From assembly GCA_937871635.1 (NCBI GenBank), contig CALMNS010000570.1, positions 1-29,774 of the forward strand: a DNA stretch of 29,774 bases. Reading direction: 5' to 3'. A model generated the notes under the pieces. The model searched no databases, was not told the DNA's origin, and saw only the letters and a list, made by a program, of their open reading frames with translations. The translations under genes and the position numbers were made by a program. Of the stretch, positions 14,843 to 23,262 are shown piece by piece (the first letter of the stretch is position 1; each line of letters begins with the position of its first letter). The stretch is from an uncultured Solirubrobacter sp. (lineage in GTDB: Bacteria > Actinomycetota > Thermoleophilia > Solirubrobacterales > Solirubrobacteraceae).

Positions 14843-15312
14843 CGGGACGCCGGGCGGTGGCGGGGCGCGGACGCAGGGCATCGAGCTCGTCGAGAGGCGT
14901 ATCGATACCCCGCTCCACCCCGCCGACACGACGAGGTGGTGAGCAGCCGGCCGCCTTGCTGAGCACTCGACGATCGACGACCGCGGTCCCGCACGACGAG
15001 GTCCTCGCCGCGGTCGAGGTCCTCGACGCGGACCACGTTCTTGCGCGCGCCCGGGCGCGAGAGACGATCGGTGGAGTGGGGGAGAGGCTGCCTCGAGCCG
15101 GAGGACCTCTACCCTCGCCGAGCGGATCGCGCTCCGCGTCGACGCGCCGGCAGTGGGCCGATCGCGCGCCGTCCCCGTTGATTTGTCCGACGTCGCCCCT
15201 GGGCGAACGCGACGAGCCCGTCGGCAGCCGGACTTCGATGCTTTCAGAACGGTGGTCGCCGCGGGCGACGGACGGACCAGGCGGTCCGTCTCGCGCGCGT
15301 GCGGTCAGTCGG
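14843..15312. other. 470-base stretch without an identifiable gene
   Basis: All frames here give low-complexity, arginine-rich shadow products. A plus-strand patch at about 14955-15085 (reading 'VPHDEVLAAVEVLDADHVLA') has coding-like codon use, but it breaks down on both sides, so it may be a small gene remnant. I cannot name a family. Confidence 0.3.
15271..15290. terminator. Hairpin terminator after the oxidoreductase
   Basis: GACGGACC (15271-15278) and GGTCCGTC (15283-15290) are perfectly complementary around a four-base loop. It lies 23 bases beyond the stop of the minus-strand oxidoreductase. There is no T-tract, which is common for actinobacterial terminators. Confidence 0.5.
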
Positions 15313-16260
15313 TCACAGGGACAGATCGACGACGATCTTGCCGCGGGCGCGTCCAGCGGCGAGCTCGGCCAGCCCGTCCGCGGCCTGGTCGAGCGGGAGG
15401 ACGCGGTAGACGTCAATGTGGAGCTCGCCCTTGGCGGCCTGCTCGGCCAAGGGAGCGATGAGGTCGCGTGTCGGGGAGGCCATGATGCCTCCTCCGGACA
15501 GCTGTCGCGCGGCGAGGGCGTCCGCATCCGGGACCTGCGTCGTCGTGGAGACCACGCCCCCTGACCGCACGGCGTCGAGCGGTACTTCTTCCAGGGTGTA
15601 CCCGGCGAGGTTGATCAGTGCGTCCACGCCATCGGGGTGTACCGAGCGGACCTGCTCGGCGGTCGAGCCGGCGGTGAAGTCGACGACGTCGGTCGCGCCG
15701 AGCTCCCGCAGCCGCTCGGCGTCGCCGGGGGCGCCGGTGGCCACCACGATGAGCCCGAGCTGGCTGAGGAGTTGCACCACGTAACGGCCAACGCCACCCG
15801 ACGCACCGTTCACGAGCACGACCTGTCCCGGCTGCGGGTTGATCGCGTCGACGACCAAGCGAGCCGCGCCCCCGGCCAACGGCAGCGCCGCCGCGGTGAC
15901 GTGATCCAGCCCGGCGGGCTTGGACACGACCGTCCTGGCGGACACGACCGCGTACTCGGCGACCGTGCCGGCCTGAAACGGCGGCTCGAACAGAACATGT
16001 CCGAGGACCTCGTCGCCGACCGTGACATCGCCGACACCGTCGCCAACCGCCTCGACGACGCCCGAGGCGTCGCGACCCAGCACGAGCGGGTACCGATGCT
16101 CGAACATCTGCTCAAGCGCCCCCGCGACGATGTGATTGTCCAGCGGGTTGAGCGCAGCCGCGCGAACGCGCAGCAGGACCTCCCCGGCGCCGGGTGTCGG
16201 GACGGGCAGGTTCGCGAGGATGGGCTGCTCGCCAGAGGCGGGAACAGAAAGAGAACGCAT
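15313..16260 (-). CDS. NADP-dependent oxidoreductase, quinone oxidoreductase (MDR) family
   Basis: The ATG at 16260 is preceded by TTGGAGA and is chosen over an upstream extension to 16365. The 315-residue protein has the GroES-like N-terminal domain (LRVRAAALNPLDNHIVAGAL) followed by a Rossmann domain with 'VLVNGASGGVGRYVVQLL', the NADPH-binding motif of zinc-independent quinone oxidoreductases. 'LGRDASGVVEAVGDGV' and the C-terminal 'RARGKIVVDL' are typical. The zinc ligands of alcohol dehydrogenases are absent. Such enzymes reduce quinones or enones, which fits detoxification of aromatic intermediates. It is divergent from the extradiol dioxygenase-like/MarR unit and could be a target of that regulator. 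Confidence 0.92.
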   Translation of the reverse strand: MRSLSVPASGEQPILANLPVPTPGAGEVLLRVRAAALNPLDNHIVAGALEQMFEHRYPLVLGRDASGVVEAVGDGVGDVTVGDEVLGHVLFEPPFQAGTVAEYAVVSARTVVSKPAGLDHVTAAALPLAGGAARLVVDAINPQPGQVVLVNGASGGVGRYVVQLLSQLGLIVVATGAPGDAERLRELGATDVVDFTAGSTAEQVRSVHPDGVDALINLAGYTLEEVPLDAVRSGGVVSTTTQVPDADALAARQLSGGGIMASPTRDLIAPLAEQAAKGELHIDVYRVLPLDQAADGLAELAAGRARGKIVVDLSL

Positions 16261-16292
16261 CGTGTCTCCAAGGCTTGAGCTGGTCGGTCGTC

Positions 16293-16315
16293 GCAACGTA
16301 GCGTCCACTAGTTGC
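16293..16315. promoter_or_regulatory. Possible MarR operator in divergent region
   Basis: GCAAC (16293-16297) and GTTGC (16311-16315) form an inverted repeat spaced by 13 bases, with GTAG and CTA inside offset by one base. It lies 33 bases upstream of the oxidoreductase start. Site and regulator are inferred. Confidence 0.3.
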
Positions 16316-16495
16316 CCCCGCACACAGAAGCGAACGTCGCCGCTCCGGCAGGGAGGGAGCGACATCGCGACTTCGCCGCGCGGTTACCGATCTCGCAGAC
16401 CCGCTACAGTTATTTGCCCCAGCACATATTCTCAAGGGACCGAGGATCCGTGTGCACGTTCACCCACTCTCGACGCGTTGCAGCGAGGCGACCTG

Positions 16496-17419
16496 ATGTC
16501 CGATCCCGTCTTGCTCGACCGACCTCGCCCCGCTGAGACTCGGGGGACGGACTTCGCGACCTGGGAGGCGACGCACCTTCGCGTGCGCGATGCCGACCGA
16601 GCCCTCCGCTTCTGGCACGAGCTGCTGGGCCTCCGGGTCGCGCGGACGTCGGGCGACGAGATCGCTCTCGGCGTCGACGACGCCGAGCTCGTCGTCCTGC
16701 ACGCGGGGGCTCAGCGGCCCACGCCGCGTGGCCACTCAGGCCTCTACCACGTCGCGCTCCACCTCCCCACCGCGAGGGAGTTCGCGGAGACGCTCGCTCG
16801 CCTGGTCAGCCGAGGCGTCGATCCGCGTCCGACCGATCACCTGCTGCATTGGGCCATGTACCTCTCCGATGGCGACGGGATCGGCGTCGAGCTCGCCTTC
16901 GAGACCGCCGATCGATTCGACCACGTGATCGTCGGCCCGTCACCGAAGTTCGTCGGCACCGACGGAAGCGAACAGGGGCCGGTGGAACCGCTCGAGGTGC
17001 TCCCGATCCTCGAGGCCTTCCCCGACCTGGCGACCGACCGTCCGATCTCGCCCGGGACCCGGGTCGGCCACAACCACCTCCATGTCGGAGACCTGGCATC
17101 CTCCGCTCGCTTCTACGAACGACTCGGGTTCAGATCCAACCCACCGATCATGGGCATGCGAGACTTCAACGCCCAAGGCTCCTTCCTGCATCGCCTCGCG
17201 ATCAACGAGTGGCAAGGACGCGGAGCCCCTCCCGCGCCAGATGACGCCGCCGGCTTGCACCACCTTCGGTTGAGGTACGTCAACGCGGGCGCGCTGCAGG
17301 ACGTGATCACCGATCTCGACCGGAGCGGCGCCGTCCTGCATCCGCTCCAACATCGACCGGGGGCCAGGGTGGCCGATCCCTCCGGCAACGTCATCGAGCT
17401 CACCGGCCCGGCGACGTGA
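16496..17419 (+). CDS. Two-domain VOC protein, catechol 2,3-dioxygenase-like
   Basis: The ATG at 16496 has GAGGCG just upstream and gives 307 residues. Two VOC domains are arranged in tandem. Domain 1 carries His27 (EATHLRVRD), His85 (LYHVALHLP) and Glu132 (GVELAFE). Domain 2 carries His194 (HNHLHVGDL), His256 (LHHLRLRYV) and Glu301 (NVIELTG). The 2-His-1-Glu set is the Fe(II)/Mn(II) facial triad of extradiol dioxygenases; classic enzymes keep it in the second domain only, whereas here both domains seem to hold it, as in CatE-like proteins. Ring cleavage of a catechol is likely but not certain. Its stop overlaps the MarR start as GTGA. Confidence 0.85.
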   Translation: MSDPVLLDRPRPAETRGTDFATWEATHLRVRDADRALRFWHELLGLRVARTSGDEIALGVDDAELVVLHAGAQRPTPRGHSGLYHVALHLPTAREFAETLARLVSRGVDPRPTDHLLHWAMYLSDGDGIGVELAFETADRFDHVIVGPSPKFVGTDGSEQGPVEPLEVLPILEAFPDLATDRPISPGTRVGHNHLHVGDLASSARFYERLGFRSNPPIMGMRDFNAQGSFLHRLAINEWQGRGAPPAPDDAAGLHHLRLRYVNAGALQDVITDLDRSGAVLHPLQHRPGARVADPSGNVIELTGPAT

Positions 17420-17943
17420 TCGAAGGTACCCAGAACTCAGGCGCCGCGGTCAGACGCCGTGTCGAGTACCTCCTGGGCGAGGAGCTCGGCAACCGCTGGG
17501 ACGCCGACCAGCAGCTCGGGTGGGCGGGCATCATGGAGATCTCGCGCCTGCTCCCCGCCAAGCACAACCGCGAGATGCTCGCCGAGCACGGGCTGAGCCT
17601 GACGTTGCTCAGCCTGCTCGGCCGCCTCAACGAGTGCCATCAGCCGACGCTGCTGGCCCGTGATCTCGCCATCGACCTGGACCTCAGCCCCGGCAGGGTC
17701 TCCCGTCACCTCAGCACGCTGGAGGCGGAGGGTCTGCTGATCAGGAGGCACAGTGCCGGTGACGGGCGCGCCCTGGACGTCGAGCTCACCGATGCCGGCC
17801 GCGCCCGACTCGCCGCTGCCCGCCAGACAGCGGTCGCGATCGTCGAACGCGACTTCCTCTCTCGCCTCACGCCGGACGAGCTGGTCATGCTGGCTCGGGT
17901 TGCCACCAAGATCCTCCGGTCGTTCGACGCGACGGACGCGTAG
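17416..17943 (+). CDS. MarR family transcriptional regulator
   Basis: The GTG at 17416 overlaps the previous stop by four bases; the protein has 175 residues. A winged helix-turn-helix occupies about residues 55-125: 'LSLTLLSLLGRLNEC', recognition region 'DLDLSPGRVSRHLSTLEAEG', and the wing 'RRHSAGDGRALDVELTDAGRA' with the DxR motif of MarR proteins. Flanking helices form the dimer. MarR proteins are typically repressors released by phenolic ligands. Being translationally coupled to a dioxygenase-like gene suggests it senses that enzyme's substrate and controls this unit and the divergent oxidoreductase. Confidence 0.92.
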   Translation: MIEGTQNSGAAVRRRVEYLLGEELGNRWDADQQLGWAGIMEISRLLPAKHNREMLAEHGLSLTLLSLLGRLNECHQPTLLARDLAIDLDLSPGRVSRHLSTLEAEGLLIRRHSAGDGRALDVELTDAGRARLAAARQTAVAIVERDFLSRLTPDELVMLARVATKILRSFDATDA

Positions 17944-18034
17944 AAGGCACGGTGGCGGCGCCCGACAAGCCGCTCGGATCACCGCTTCGGGGCGCGCGGT
18001 GAGGTTGACCGGGAGAGGTTGCGTCGCGTGGCGG

Positions 18035-18439
18035 TCATGGCCTGCGCGGTTCGGCTGCGCGGCGCCACGCGCTGCTGACGGCTGTGCCGCGCGCGAGGTC
18101 GTCGACGACGAGGACGAGCTGGTGGTCATGGTCGCTGTACTGGACTTCGATGTTCACGCCGGCGTTGGCCATCTGTCGGGCGAGGAGCCCCAGCTGGCCG
18201 GGCACGTCCTGGCGCAGACGCCCGACGAGGACCTCGCGATCGGCGACGACGCGGATGCCCGCCGCCTCGAGCGCGCGTCTCGCGGCGGCAGCATCGTCGA
18301 AGAGGAAGTGCGCGACGCCGCCTTCGGGGGTGACGAACACGCCGCCGCCCTCGACGCTGACGCCGGCGCGTCCGAGCGCTTCTCCCATCTCGGCCAGCGC
18401 CCCCGGTCGATGATCGAGAGCGATCTCCAGGTCGCGCAC
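18035..18439 (-). CDS. Tandem ACT domain protein
   Basis: The GTG at 18439 starts just after the OsmC stop (TGACGTG) and gives 134 residues. The frame is open further upstream but only as a shadow of the OsmC gene. Two ACT-like repeats are visible: 'DLEIALDHRPGALAEMGEAL' with 'VSVEGGGVFV', then 'REVLVGRLRQDVPGQLGLLA' with 'NAGVNIEVQYSDHDHQLVLV'. The Pro-Gly turn after the first strand is the usual ligand site for amino acids. Stand-alone ACT proteins may act as regulators or sensors. It is co-translated with OsmC. Function unknown beyond probable small-ligand binding. Confidence 0.82.
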   Translation of the reverse strand: MRDLEIALDHRPGALAEMGEALGRAGVSVEGGGVFVTPEGGVAHFLFDDAAAARRALEAAGIRVVADREVLVGRLRQDVPGQLGLLARQMANAGVNIEVQYSDHDHQLVLVVDDLARGTAVSSAWRRAAEPRRP

Positions 18440-18440
18440 G

Positions 18441-18908
18441 TCAGCGCTCCCCGGCGGAGGCGATGCTGGCTTCGACGTCGACCTCCGTGCGCAGTGAGTT
18501 GGCGACGAAGCACCCGTCGTGCGCTCGATCGACGAGCCGGAGCGCCCGTTCGACGTCGCCACCGGCGGCGAGCCGGATGCGCGGCCGCAACGTGATCCGC
18601 GTGATCTGCATCGGCTGTGCGTCGCCCGGCATGACGGCCTGCGCTTCATCGTCGTAGGCCACGACGTCGAGGCGCGAGCGCGCCGCGAGCGCCAGGAACG
18701 AGAGCAGCTGACACGAGCTGGCTGCGGCGAGCAGCAGCTGCTCGGGGTTCATCAGCCGCGAGTCACCCCGGAAGGCCGCGTCGCTGCTGAGCGTCAGCTC
18801 GCCCGCTGCGGGCGGCGTGGTGAGGCGATGGGCGCGCTCGTAGCGGTCGTAGCCCACCGCGGTGGAGCCCTCCCAGGCGAGCGTCGAGCGGTAGCGATGG
18901 GTCGTCAT
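18441..18908 (-). CDS. OsmC family protein
   Basis: The ATG at 18908 gives 155 residues; another at 18917 would add three. 'NPEQLLLAAASSCQLLSFLALAARSRLDV' contains the peroxidatic Cys in the typical 'SSC' setting, and 'HDGCFVANSL' provides the second Cys, so the Cys pair of organic hydroperoxide reductases is present. The family reduces organic peroxides using thiol cofactors. It forms a two-gene minus-strand operon with the ACT protein and diverges from the ArsR regulator, whose start nearly abuts it. Peroxide defence is likely; a different thiol substrate cannot be ruled out. Confidence 0.88.
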   Translation of the reverse strand: MTTHRYRSTLAWEGSTAVGYDRYERAHRLTTPPAAGELTLSSDAAFRGDSRLMNPEQLLLAAASSCQLLSFLALAARSRLDVVAYDDEAQAVMPGDAQPMQITRITLRPRIRLAAGGDVERALRLVDRAHDGCFVANSLRTEVDVEASIASAGER

Positions 18909-18939
18909 GGCCGCCATGATCGCTCGCCGACGCTTGGAC

Positions 18940-18954
18940 GACGATCCAATCGTC
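18940..18954. promoter_or_regulatory. Perfect inverted repeat between OsmC and ArsR genes
   Basis: GACGAT (18940-18945) and ATCGTC (18949-18954) form a perfect dyad with a three-base spacer, with TTG and CAA near the outer edges. It lies between the divergent starts if the ArsR gene begins at 18976. It is a natural binding site for the ArsR protein. Confidence 0.5.
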
Positions 18955-18975
18955 AAGGTCGTACCTTCTCTCTCA

Positions 18976-19734
18976 GTGGCCGGGACGCAGGACACCCCAG
19001 CGCTGCGGGGCGACGCCGACGTGGCCGCCGTGGCTGCGCTGCTCGCCGACGGGGCGCGCTCCCGGATGCTGCTCGCCCTCAACGACGGGCGAGCCCTTCC
19101 TGCGAGCGTCCTCGCGGCGGAAGCCGGCGTCCACGCCTCCACCGCCTCGTCGCACCTCTCAAAGCTCGTCGGCGCGGGCCTGCTCTCCGTCGAGCGCAAC
19201 GGCCGCTACCGATACTTCAAGCTCGCCAACCCCGACGTCGGCGAGCTGCTCGAGGTCCTTACCCGGCTCGCGCCGCCGCGGCCCGTGCGCTCGCTGCGCG
19301 ACGACACGCGCGCCCACCAGCTGCGCGAGGCCCGGACCTGCTACGACCATCTCGCTGGACGGCTCGGCGTCGCCGTCATGGCCGCCCTCATCGCCCGGGG
19401 CCACCTGGTCAGCGACGAAGCTCGAGCCGACGGGTCCCGGGTGGGACTCGACCGCCGCAGCGGCTTCGGTCACGACCTCGACTACGAGCTCACGGACACC
19501 GGGCGCGCGTTCCTCAACGAGCTCGGCGTCGAGCTGCCGCCGCGTCGCCGAGCGGTGCGCTACTGCATCGATTGGTCCGAGCAGCGCCACCACCTCGCAG
19601 GTGGCGCGGGCCGCGGACTCCTCGACCGCTTCCTGGCCTCGGGCTGGATCACTCGCCTGCCCCGGGGCCGCGCCGTCGTCGTCACGAACACCGGGAAAGA
19701 CGCCCTGCGCCGGCACCTCGCCATCGACTGGTAA
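18976..19734 (+). CDS. ArsR family transcriptional regulator
   Basis: The frame is open from an ATG at 18907, but that start would overlap the divergent OsmC start and include the dyad, so the GTG at 18976 is preferred; this gives about 252 residues. The winged helix is 'VAALLADGARSRMLLALNDG', 'LAAEAGVHASTASSHLSKLV' (recognition helix) and 'VERNGRYRYFKLANP'. The long C-terminal part, with 'CYDHLAGRLGVAVMAALIARG' and 'CIDWSEQRHHLAGGAGRGLL', is shared by a subgroup of larger ArsR proteins and carries two Cys (in 'ARTCYDHLAG' and 'RYCIDW') that might sense thiol state. Divergence from OsmC suggests redox or peroxide control. Confidence 0.9.
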   Translation: MAGTQDTPALRGDADVAAVAALLADGARSRMLLALNDGRALPASVLAAEAGVHASTASSHLSKLVGAGLLSVERNGRYRYFKLANPDVGELLEVLTRLAPPRPVRSLRDDTRAHQLREARTCYDHLAGRLGVAVMAALIARGHLVSDEARADGSRVGLDRRSGFGHDLDYELTDTGRAFLNELGVELPPRRRAVRYCIDWSEQRHHLAGGAGRGLLDRFLASGWITRLPRGRAVVVTNTGKDALRRHLAIDW

Positions 19735-19787
19735 GCACCCGACCGCTCCTCGCTGCTGGGCGCGCGTCCGCGCGATCTCGCTACGGT

Positions 19788-20435
19788 TCACACACCCCCG
19801 CGGGTGAAGGTGACGTGCGTGACGCCGCTGGGGGAGGAGGTGGCCTCGATCGCGTAGTCGTTCTCGAGGCCCTCCATTCCGTCCCAGAGCCGCACGCCCC
19901 GGCCGAGCAGGATCGGGACCACCACGATGTGCATGTGGTCCACGAGCCCGGCGGCCACGAAGTCGCGGATCACGGTGGGACCTCCGCCGAGGCGCACGTC
20001 CTTGCCGTTTGCCGCCTCGCGCGCCGTCTCGAGCGCCTCGGCGGGCGAAGCGTCGATGAAGTGGTAGGTCGTGCCGCCTTCCATCTCGATCGACGAGCGT
20101 GTGTGATGGGTGAGGACGAAGACCGGTGTGTGAAACGGCGGGTTGGGACCCCACGCGCCCTTCCAGTCCGGGTCGTCCTCCCAGCCGGGGTGGCCGAACT
20201 TCCCGGCACCCATGATCTCGGCGCCGATCCCCGGGTCGTGCTGCCGGGTGAAGGCGTCGTCGACGCCGCGACTGCCGCCGGGCCGGCCCTGCATCGCGTG
20301 GCCCCACCGGGTGTCGAACATCCATTCGTGCAGCCGCTCGCCGGCGTGACCGAACGGCTCGTCGCGGGTCTGTCCGTCGCCGGTGCCGAAGCCGTCGAGT
20401 GAGATGGAGAAGTTGGGGACGCGGACGAGTGACAT
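19788..20435 (-). CDS. Dihydrofolate reductase family protein (RibD C-terminal-like)
   Basis: The ATG at 20435 follows GGAAAGGAGCACCAGCC, a good ribosome site; the protein has 215 residues. The N-terminus 'VRVPNFSISLDGFGTGDGQT', 'IMGAGKF' and the C-terminal 'LGGGPTVIRDFVAAGLVDHM' with 'VPILLGRGVRLW' are the usual marks of the RibD_C/DHFR-like family, which binds NADPH. Proteins of this type are widespread in actinobacteria and mostly uncharacterised; they are not the essential folate enzyme. Downstream on the same strand is nothing until the ArsR end at 19734. Reductase activity is likely; substrate unknown. Confidence 0.88.
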   Translation of the reverse strand: MSLVRVPNFSISLDGFGTGDGQTRDEPFGHAGERLHEWMFDTRWGHAMQGRPGGSRGVDDAFTRQHDPGIGAEIMGAGKFGHPGWEDDPDWKGAWGPNPPFHTPVFVLTHHTRSSIEMEGGTTYHFIDASPAEALETAREAANGKDVRLGGGPTVIRDFVAAGLVDHMHIVVVPILLGRGVRLWDGMEGLENDYAIEATSSPSGVTHVTFTRGGV

Positions 20436-20574
20436 GGCTGGTGCTCCTTTCCGTGATCAGGGGGTTCTTGATGCGCTCGCGGGCGAGCTGGGACGAAGAT
20501 CGGGACGCCGTGGCGGTCCCCGCTGCGGTGGTCGCCGAGGTCGAACGGCGCGACGGCTGGCCATGCCCGCGGAC

Positions 20575-22606
20575 CTACTCATGCTGCACCGCGACACGCC
20601 TGTGCAGGCGCCGGAGGGGCGCTGGCGCCCACCAGTTGCGTTCGCCGAGGAGCGCCATCAGCGCCGGGACGAGCAGCGCGCGGATGATCGTGGCGTCGAT
20701 GAGCACGGCGAACACCGTCCCGAGCCCGACCTGCTTGATGAAGATGATCTCCGAGGTCGCGAACGCGCCAAGCGCGACGGAGAGGAGAAGGGCGGCCGCG
20801 GTGACGATCCGCCCGGTGCGCTGCAGGCCGAGCGCGACCGCCTCGTCGTTGGTCGATCCCTGGTCGCGGGCCTCCTTGATGCGGGTCAGCAGGAAGACGC
20901 CGTAGTCGGTCGACAGCGCGAAGGCGACGGCGAAGAGCAGCACGGGCTGCGTCGCCTCCAGCGCGCCCTGCGAGTCGTAGGCCAGCAGTCCCTCGAGCCG
21001 GCCGTCTTGGAAGACGAGCACGAGCAACCCGAACGCGGCGCTCAGCGAGAGCAGGTTCATCACGAGCGCCTTGAGCGGCAACACGACCGAGCCGGTCAGC
21101 AGGAAGAGGATGGCGAACGTCGTCGCGGCGAGGATGAGCAACGCCACGGGCAGGCGGTCGCCGAGGCTGGCCTGCTGATCGACGAACTCGGCCGACTCCC
21201 CGGCGACCGTCACCCGTCCGGGAGCGGGCGCCGCGCGCAGATCGCGCACGAGATCCAGGGACCGGTCGTCGAGCGCCGCGCCGACCGGCACCGCCTCCAC
21301 CGCCCATGCCTGCCCGAGCCGCTCAGGCCGGCCGACGCGGGCAACGCTCGGCCGCTGGCCGATCTGCGCCGCGTAGGCGCGCAGCTCGGCCTGGGCGGAC
21401 GCCGGCGCGTCGACGACGACGGTGACCGGATCGGCGATCGGCGGGAAGTCGGCGCGCAGCGTCTCGGAGACCTGCCGCGGCACCGCGTCGTCGGGCAGGA
21501 CGGTCGCGTCGACGCCGGTGAACTCGATGCGCAGCGCGGGCGTCCCGGCGAGCAGCAGGATGGCCGTGGTGACGAGCGCGACCACGGCGGGGCGGCGCAT
21601 GACCGCGCGCGAGAGGCGGTACCAGACGCCGCGGTCGGCCTCCGGCGAGCGGCGCCAGCGGGCGGGTGCGAGCGCGTCGACGCGGCGGCCGAGGACCGCG
21701 AGCAGCGCGGGCAGCGCGGTGACGGAGACGAGCCCGGCGATCGTCGCCGCGAACGCGCCGCTCAGCCCCATCGAGTACAGGAAGCGCTGGGGGAAGACCA
21801 GCAGGGCGAGCAGGGCCACCGCCACGGTCGCCGAGCTGAACAGCACCGTCCGGCCCGCGCTCTGCATCGTCCGGCTCAGCGCTCGCGCCGGGTCGCGTCC
21901 GAGCTCCTCGCGAAAACGCGTGACGACGAACAGGCTGTAGTCGATCGCCAGGCCCAGTCCGAGCGCGATCGCGAGGTTGAGTGCGAAGATCGACAGCGGC
22001 TCGAGCTCGTTGACGAGCCGCAGCGCGAGGAAGGTGCCGAAGATCGTCAGCACCCCGACGAACAGCGGCAGCAGCGCCGCCACGACCCCGCGGAAGACCC
22101 ACAGCGACAGCAGGAAGAGGAGCGGGAACGCCAGCAGCTCCGCGCGTGCGAGGTCCCTGCTCACCTGCTCACCGACCGCCGGACCGGCGAGCGCCTCGCC
22201 GCCGACGCGCACGCCGTCGCGGCCGGCCAGCTGGGTCTCCAGTCGCTCGGCAACGTCCTCGCTGTCGGCCTGCGGCCGGAACCCGGCGAGGATGGCGACC
22301 TCGCCGCGCTCGCTGGGCGAGCACCGCGGTGCGCGCGACGTCCTCGTCGCGTCGCAGAATCGCCCGCACCGTGCCGGCGTCGCCGGCGGGCACGAGGACG
22401 ACGAGCTGCCCGAGCTCCTCGGACCCGCGCAGCTCGGCGAGCCGCTCGGCAGCGACCAAGCTCTCGGCGTCCGGGTCGTTGAAGTCGTTGCCTTCATCGC
22501 CCAGCAGCCCGGCGACCGGCGCGCCGAGAACGACCGCCACCAGGAAGCCCAGCGCGGTGACGAGCAGCACGCGGCGCGCAGCGCTGTTGATCCCTCCTCC
22601 CGCCAA
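20575..22606 (-). CDS. MMPL family (RND) transporter, reading frame disrupted
   Basis: Downstream of about 22316 one frame encodes the main body: a long hydrophobic series with 'ALGLGLAIDYSLFVVTRFRE' and later 'FALSTDYGVFLLTRIKE', the paired Asp-Tyr motifs of MMPL proteins in two six-helix halves, ending at 20575. The N-terminal part ('RRVLLVTALGFLVAVVLGAP', 'GNDFNDPDAESLVAAERLAE') lies in another frame. Removing one C from the CCC run at 22315-22317 joins them as 'TAVLASERGEVAIL'. The start is unclear: a TTG at 22606 and a GTG at 'RRVLLV' are candidates, and the usual arginine-rich N-terminus before helix 1 is short. MMPL proteins export lipids or hydrophobic compounds. It may be a pseudogene or a sequencing error. 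Confidence 0.8.
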
Positions 22607-22782
22607 CCGGTTCGAGCGTGCGAGCCGTCGCAGAACGGCTTGTTCATCGATCGGCCGCAGCGGCACAGGTAGAACTCCGGCGCCGGCGGCTCGATCGGAT
22701 CGCCGTCGTGGCGGACGATCTCAGCGGGACCGCTCACGTGCAGCGGACCGTCGGGTATCAGGGAAAGACGTGTCCTGTCCAT
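22591..22782 (-). CDS. CDGSH-type iron-sulfur protein, no stop of its own
   Basis: The ATG at 22782 has GGAGGT four to five bases upstream. 'FYLCRCGRSMNKPFCDGSH' supplies Cys40, Cys42, Cys51 and His55, the Cys3-His ligand set of the [2Fe-2S] CDGSH cluster, in a small protein of the expected 60-70 residues. The preceding strand 'GPLHVSGPAEIVRHDGDPIE' is typical of bacterial members. After residue 64 the frame has no stop; it runs on in the same frame as the MMPL C-terminal half, while the MMPL N-terminus is in another frame. So either the CDGSH stop was lost in a deletion or an indel hides it. Function is electron transfer or redox sensing by family knowledge. Confidence 0.75.
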
Positions 22783-22854
22783 GGGGACCTCCTGGTCGAA
22801 GTGACGGATGTTCCGGCGATCTCGCCGCCCGGCTCAACGCGACGTCGTGGGCGT

Positions 22855-23262
22855 TCAGGGCCGCCGTGGGATCGGTGGGGCCCCGGGGGTGCCGGCGATG
22901 AAGCTCATGTGGATGACGGCGAGCTGCCAGGCGCCGGCCGTGTCGGTCAGGACGATCGTGACCCGGAGCTCGCTCGGAACCGGGTGGCCGTTGTAGGTAC
23001 CCGTTCCGGTTTGGCGTGCCGTCGCGACAGCCACGCCGTCGTAGCGGCGCAGCTCGAGGTCCTCGAGCGCGAACGCCTCGTACTTCAGCGCGCCGGTCTC
23101 ATGCCGCCCGAGCCACTCCTCCCTGGAGAGCGCGAAGCCCAGCGGGCCGAACGCGGTGAAGTCGTCGGCCAGCGCCTCACCGAGCGCGGCTGCGTCGCCG
23201 CTCGTCTCCGCCTCCTCCCACGTCGCGAGGAACGCGGCGACTTCGTCAGGTTCGATGTGCAC
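22855..23262 (-). CDS. SnoaL/DUF4440-like NTF2-fold protein
   Basis: The GTG at 23262 is preceded by AGGAGACACGAC and gives 135 residues. The N-terminal helix 'VAAFLATWEEAETSGDAAAL' followed by 'LADDFTAFGPLGFALSREEW' is the usual opening of ketosteroid isomerase-like NTF2 proteins. Later strands include 'GVAVATARQTGTGTYNG' and 'WQLAVIHMSF'. Its start lies inside the end of the esterase frame by 17 bases, so the two are likely one operon. The fold can bind small hydrophobic ligands; the reaction is unknown. Confidence 0.88.
   Translation of the reverse strand: MHIEPDEVAAFLATWEEAETSGDAAALGEALADDFTAFGPLGFALSREEWLGRHETGALKYEAFALEDLELRRYDGVAVATARQTGTGTYNGHPVPSELRVTIVLTDTAGAWQLAVIHMSFIAGTPGAPPIPRRP

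Noticed and set aside
14857..15564. 235-residue plus-strand frame after the EthD-like gene
   Set aside because: Most of it lies opposite the oxidoreductase or is low complexity; only a short patch near 14955-15085 looks coding, too little to call a gene.
20383..22482. 699-residue plus-strand frame opposite the MMPL gene
   Set aside because: It is rich in Arg, Gln, Glu and Gly with no fold signatures; the minus strand clearly encodes an MMPL transporter.
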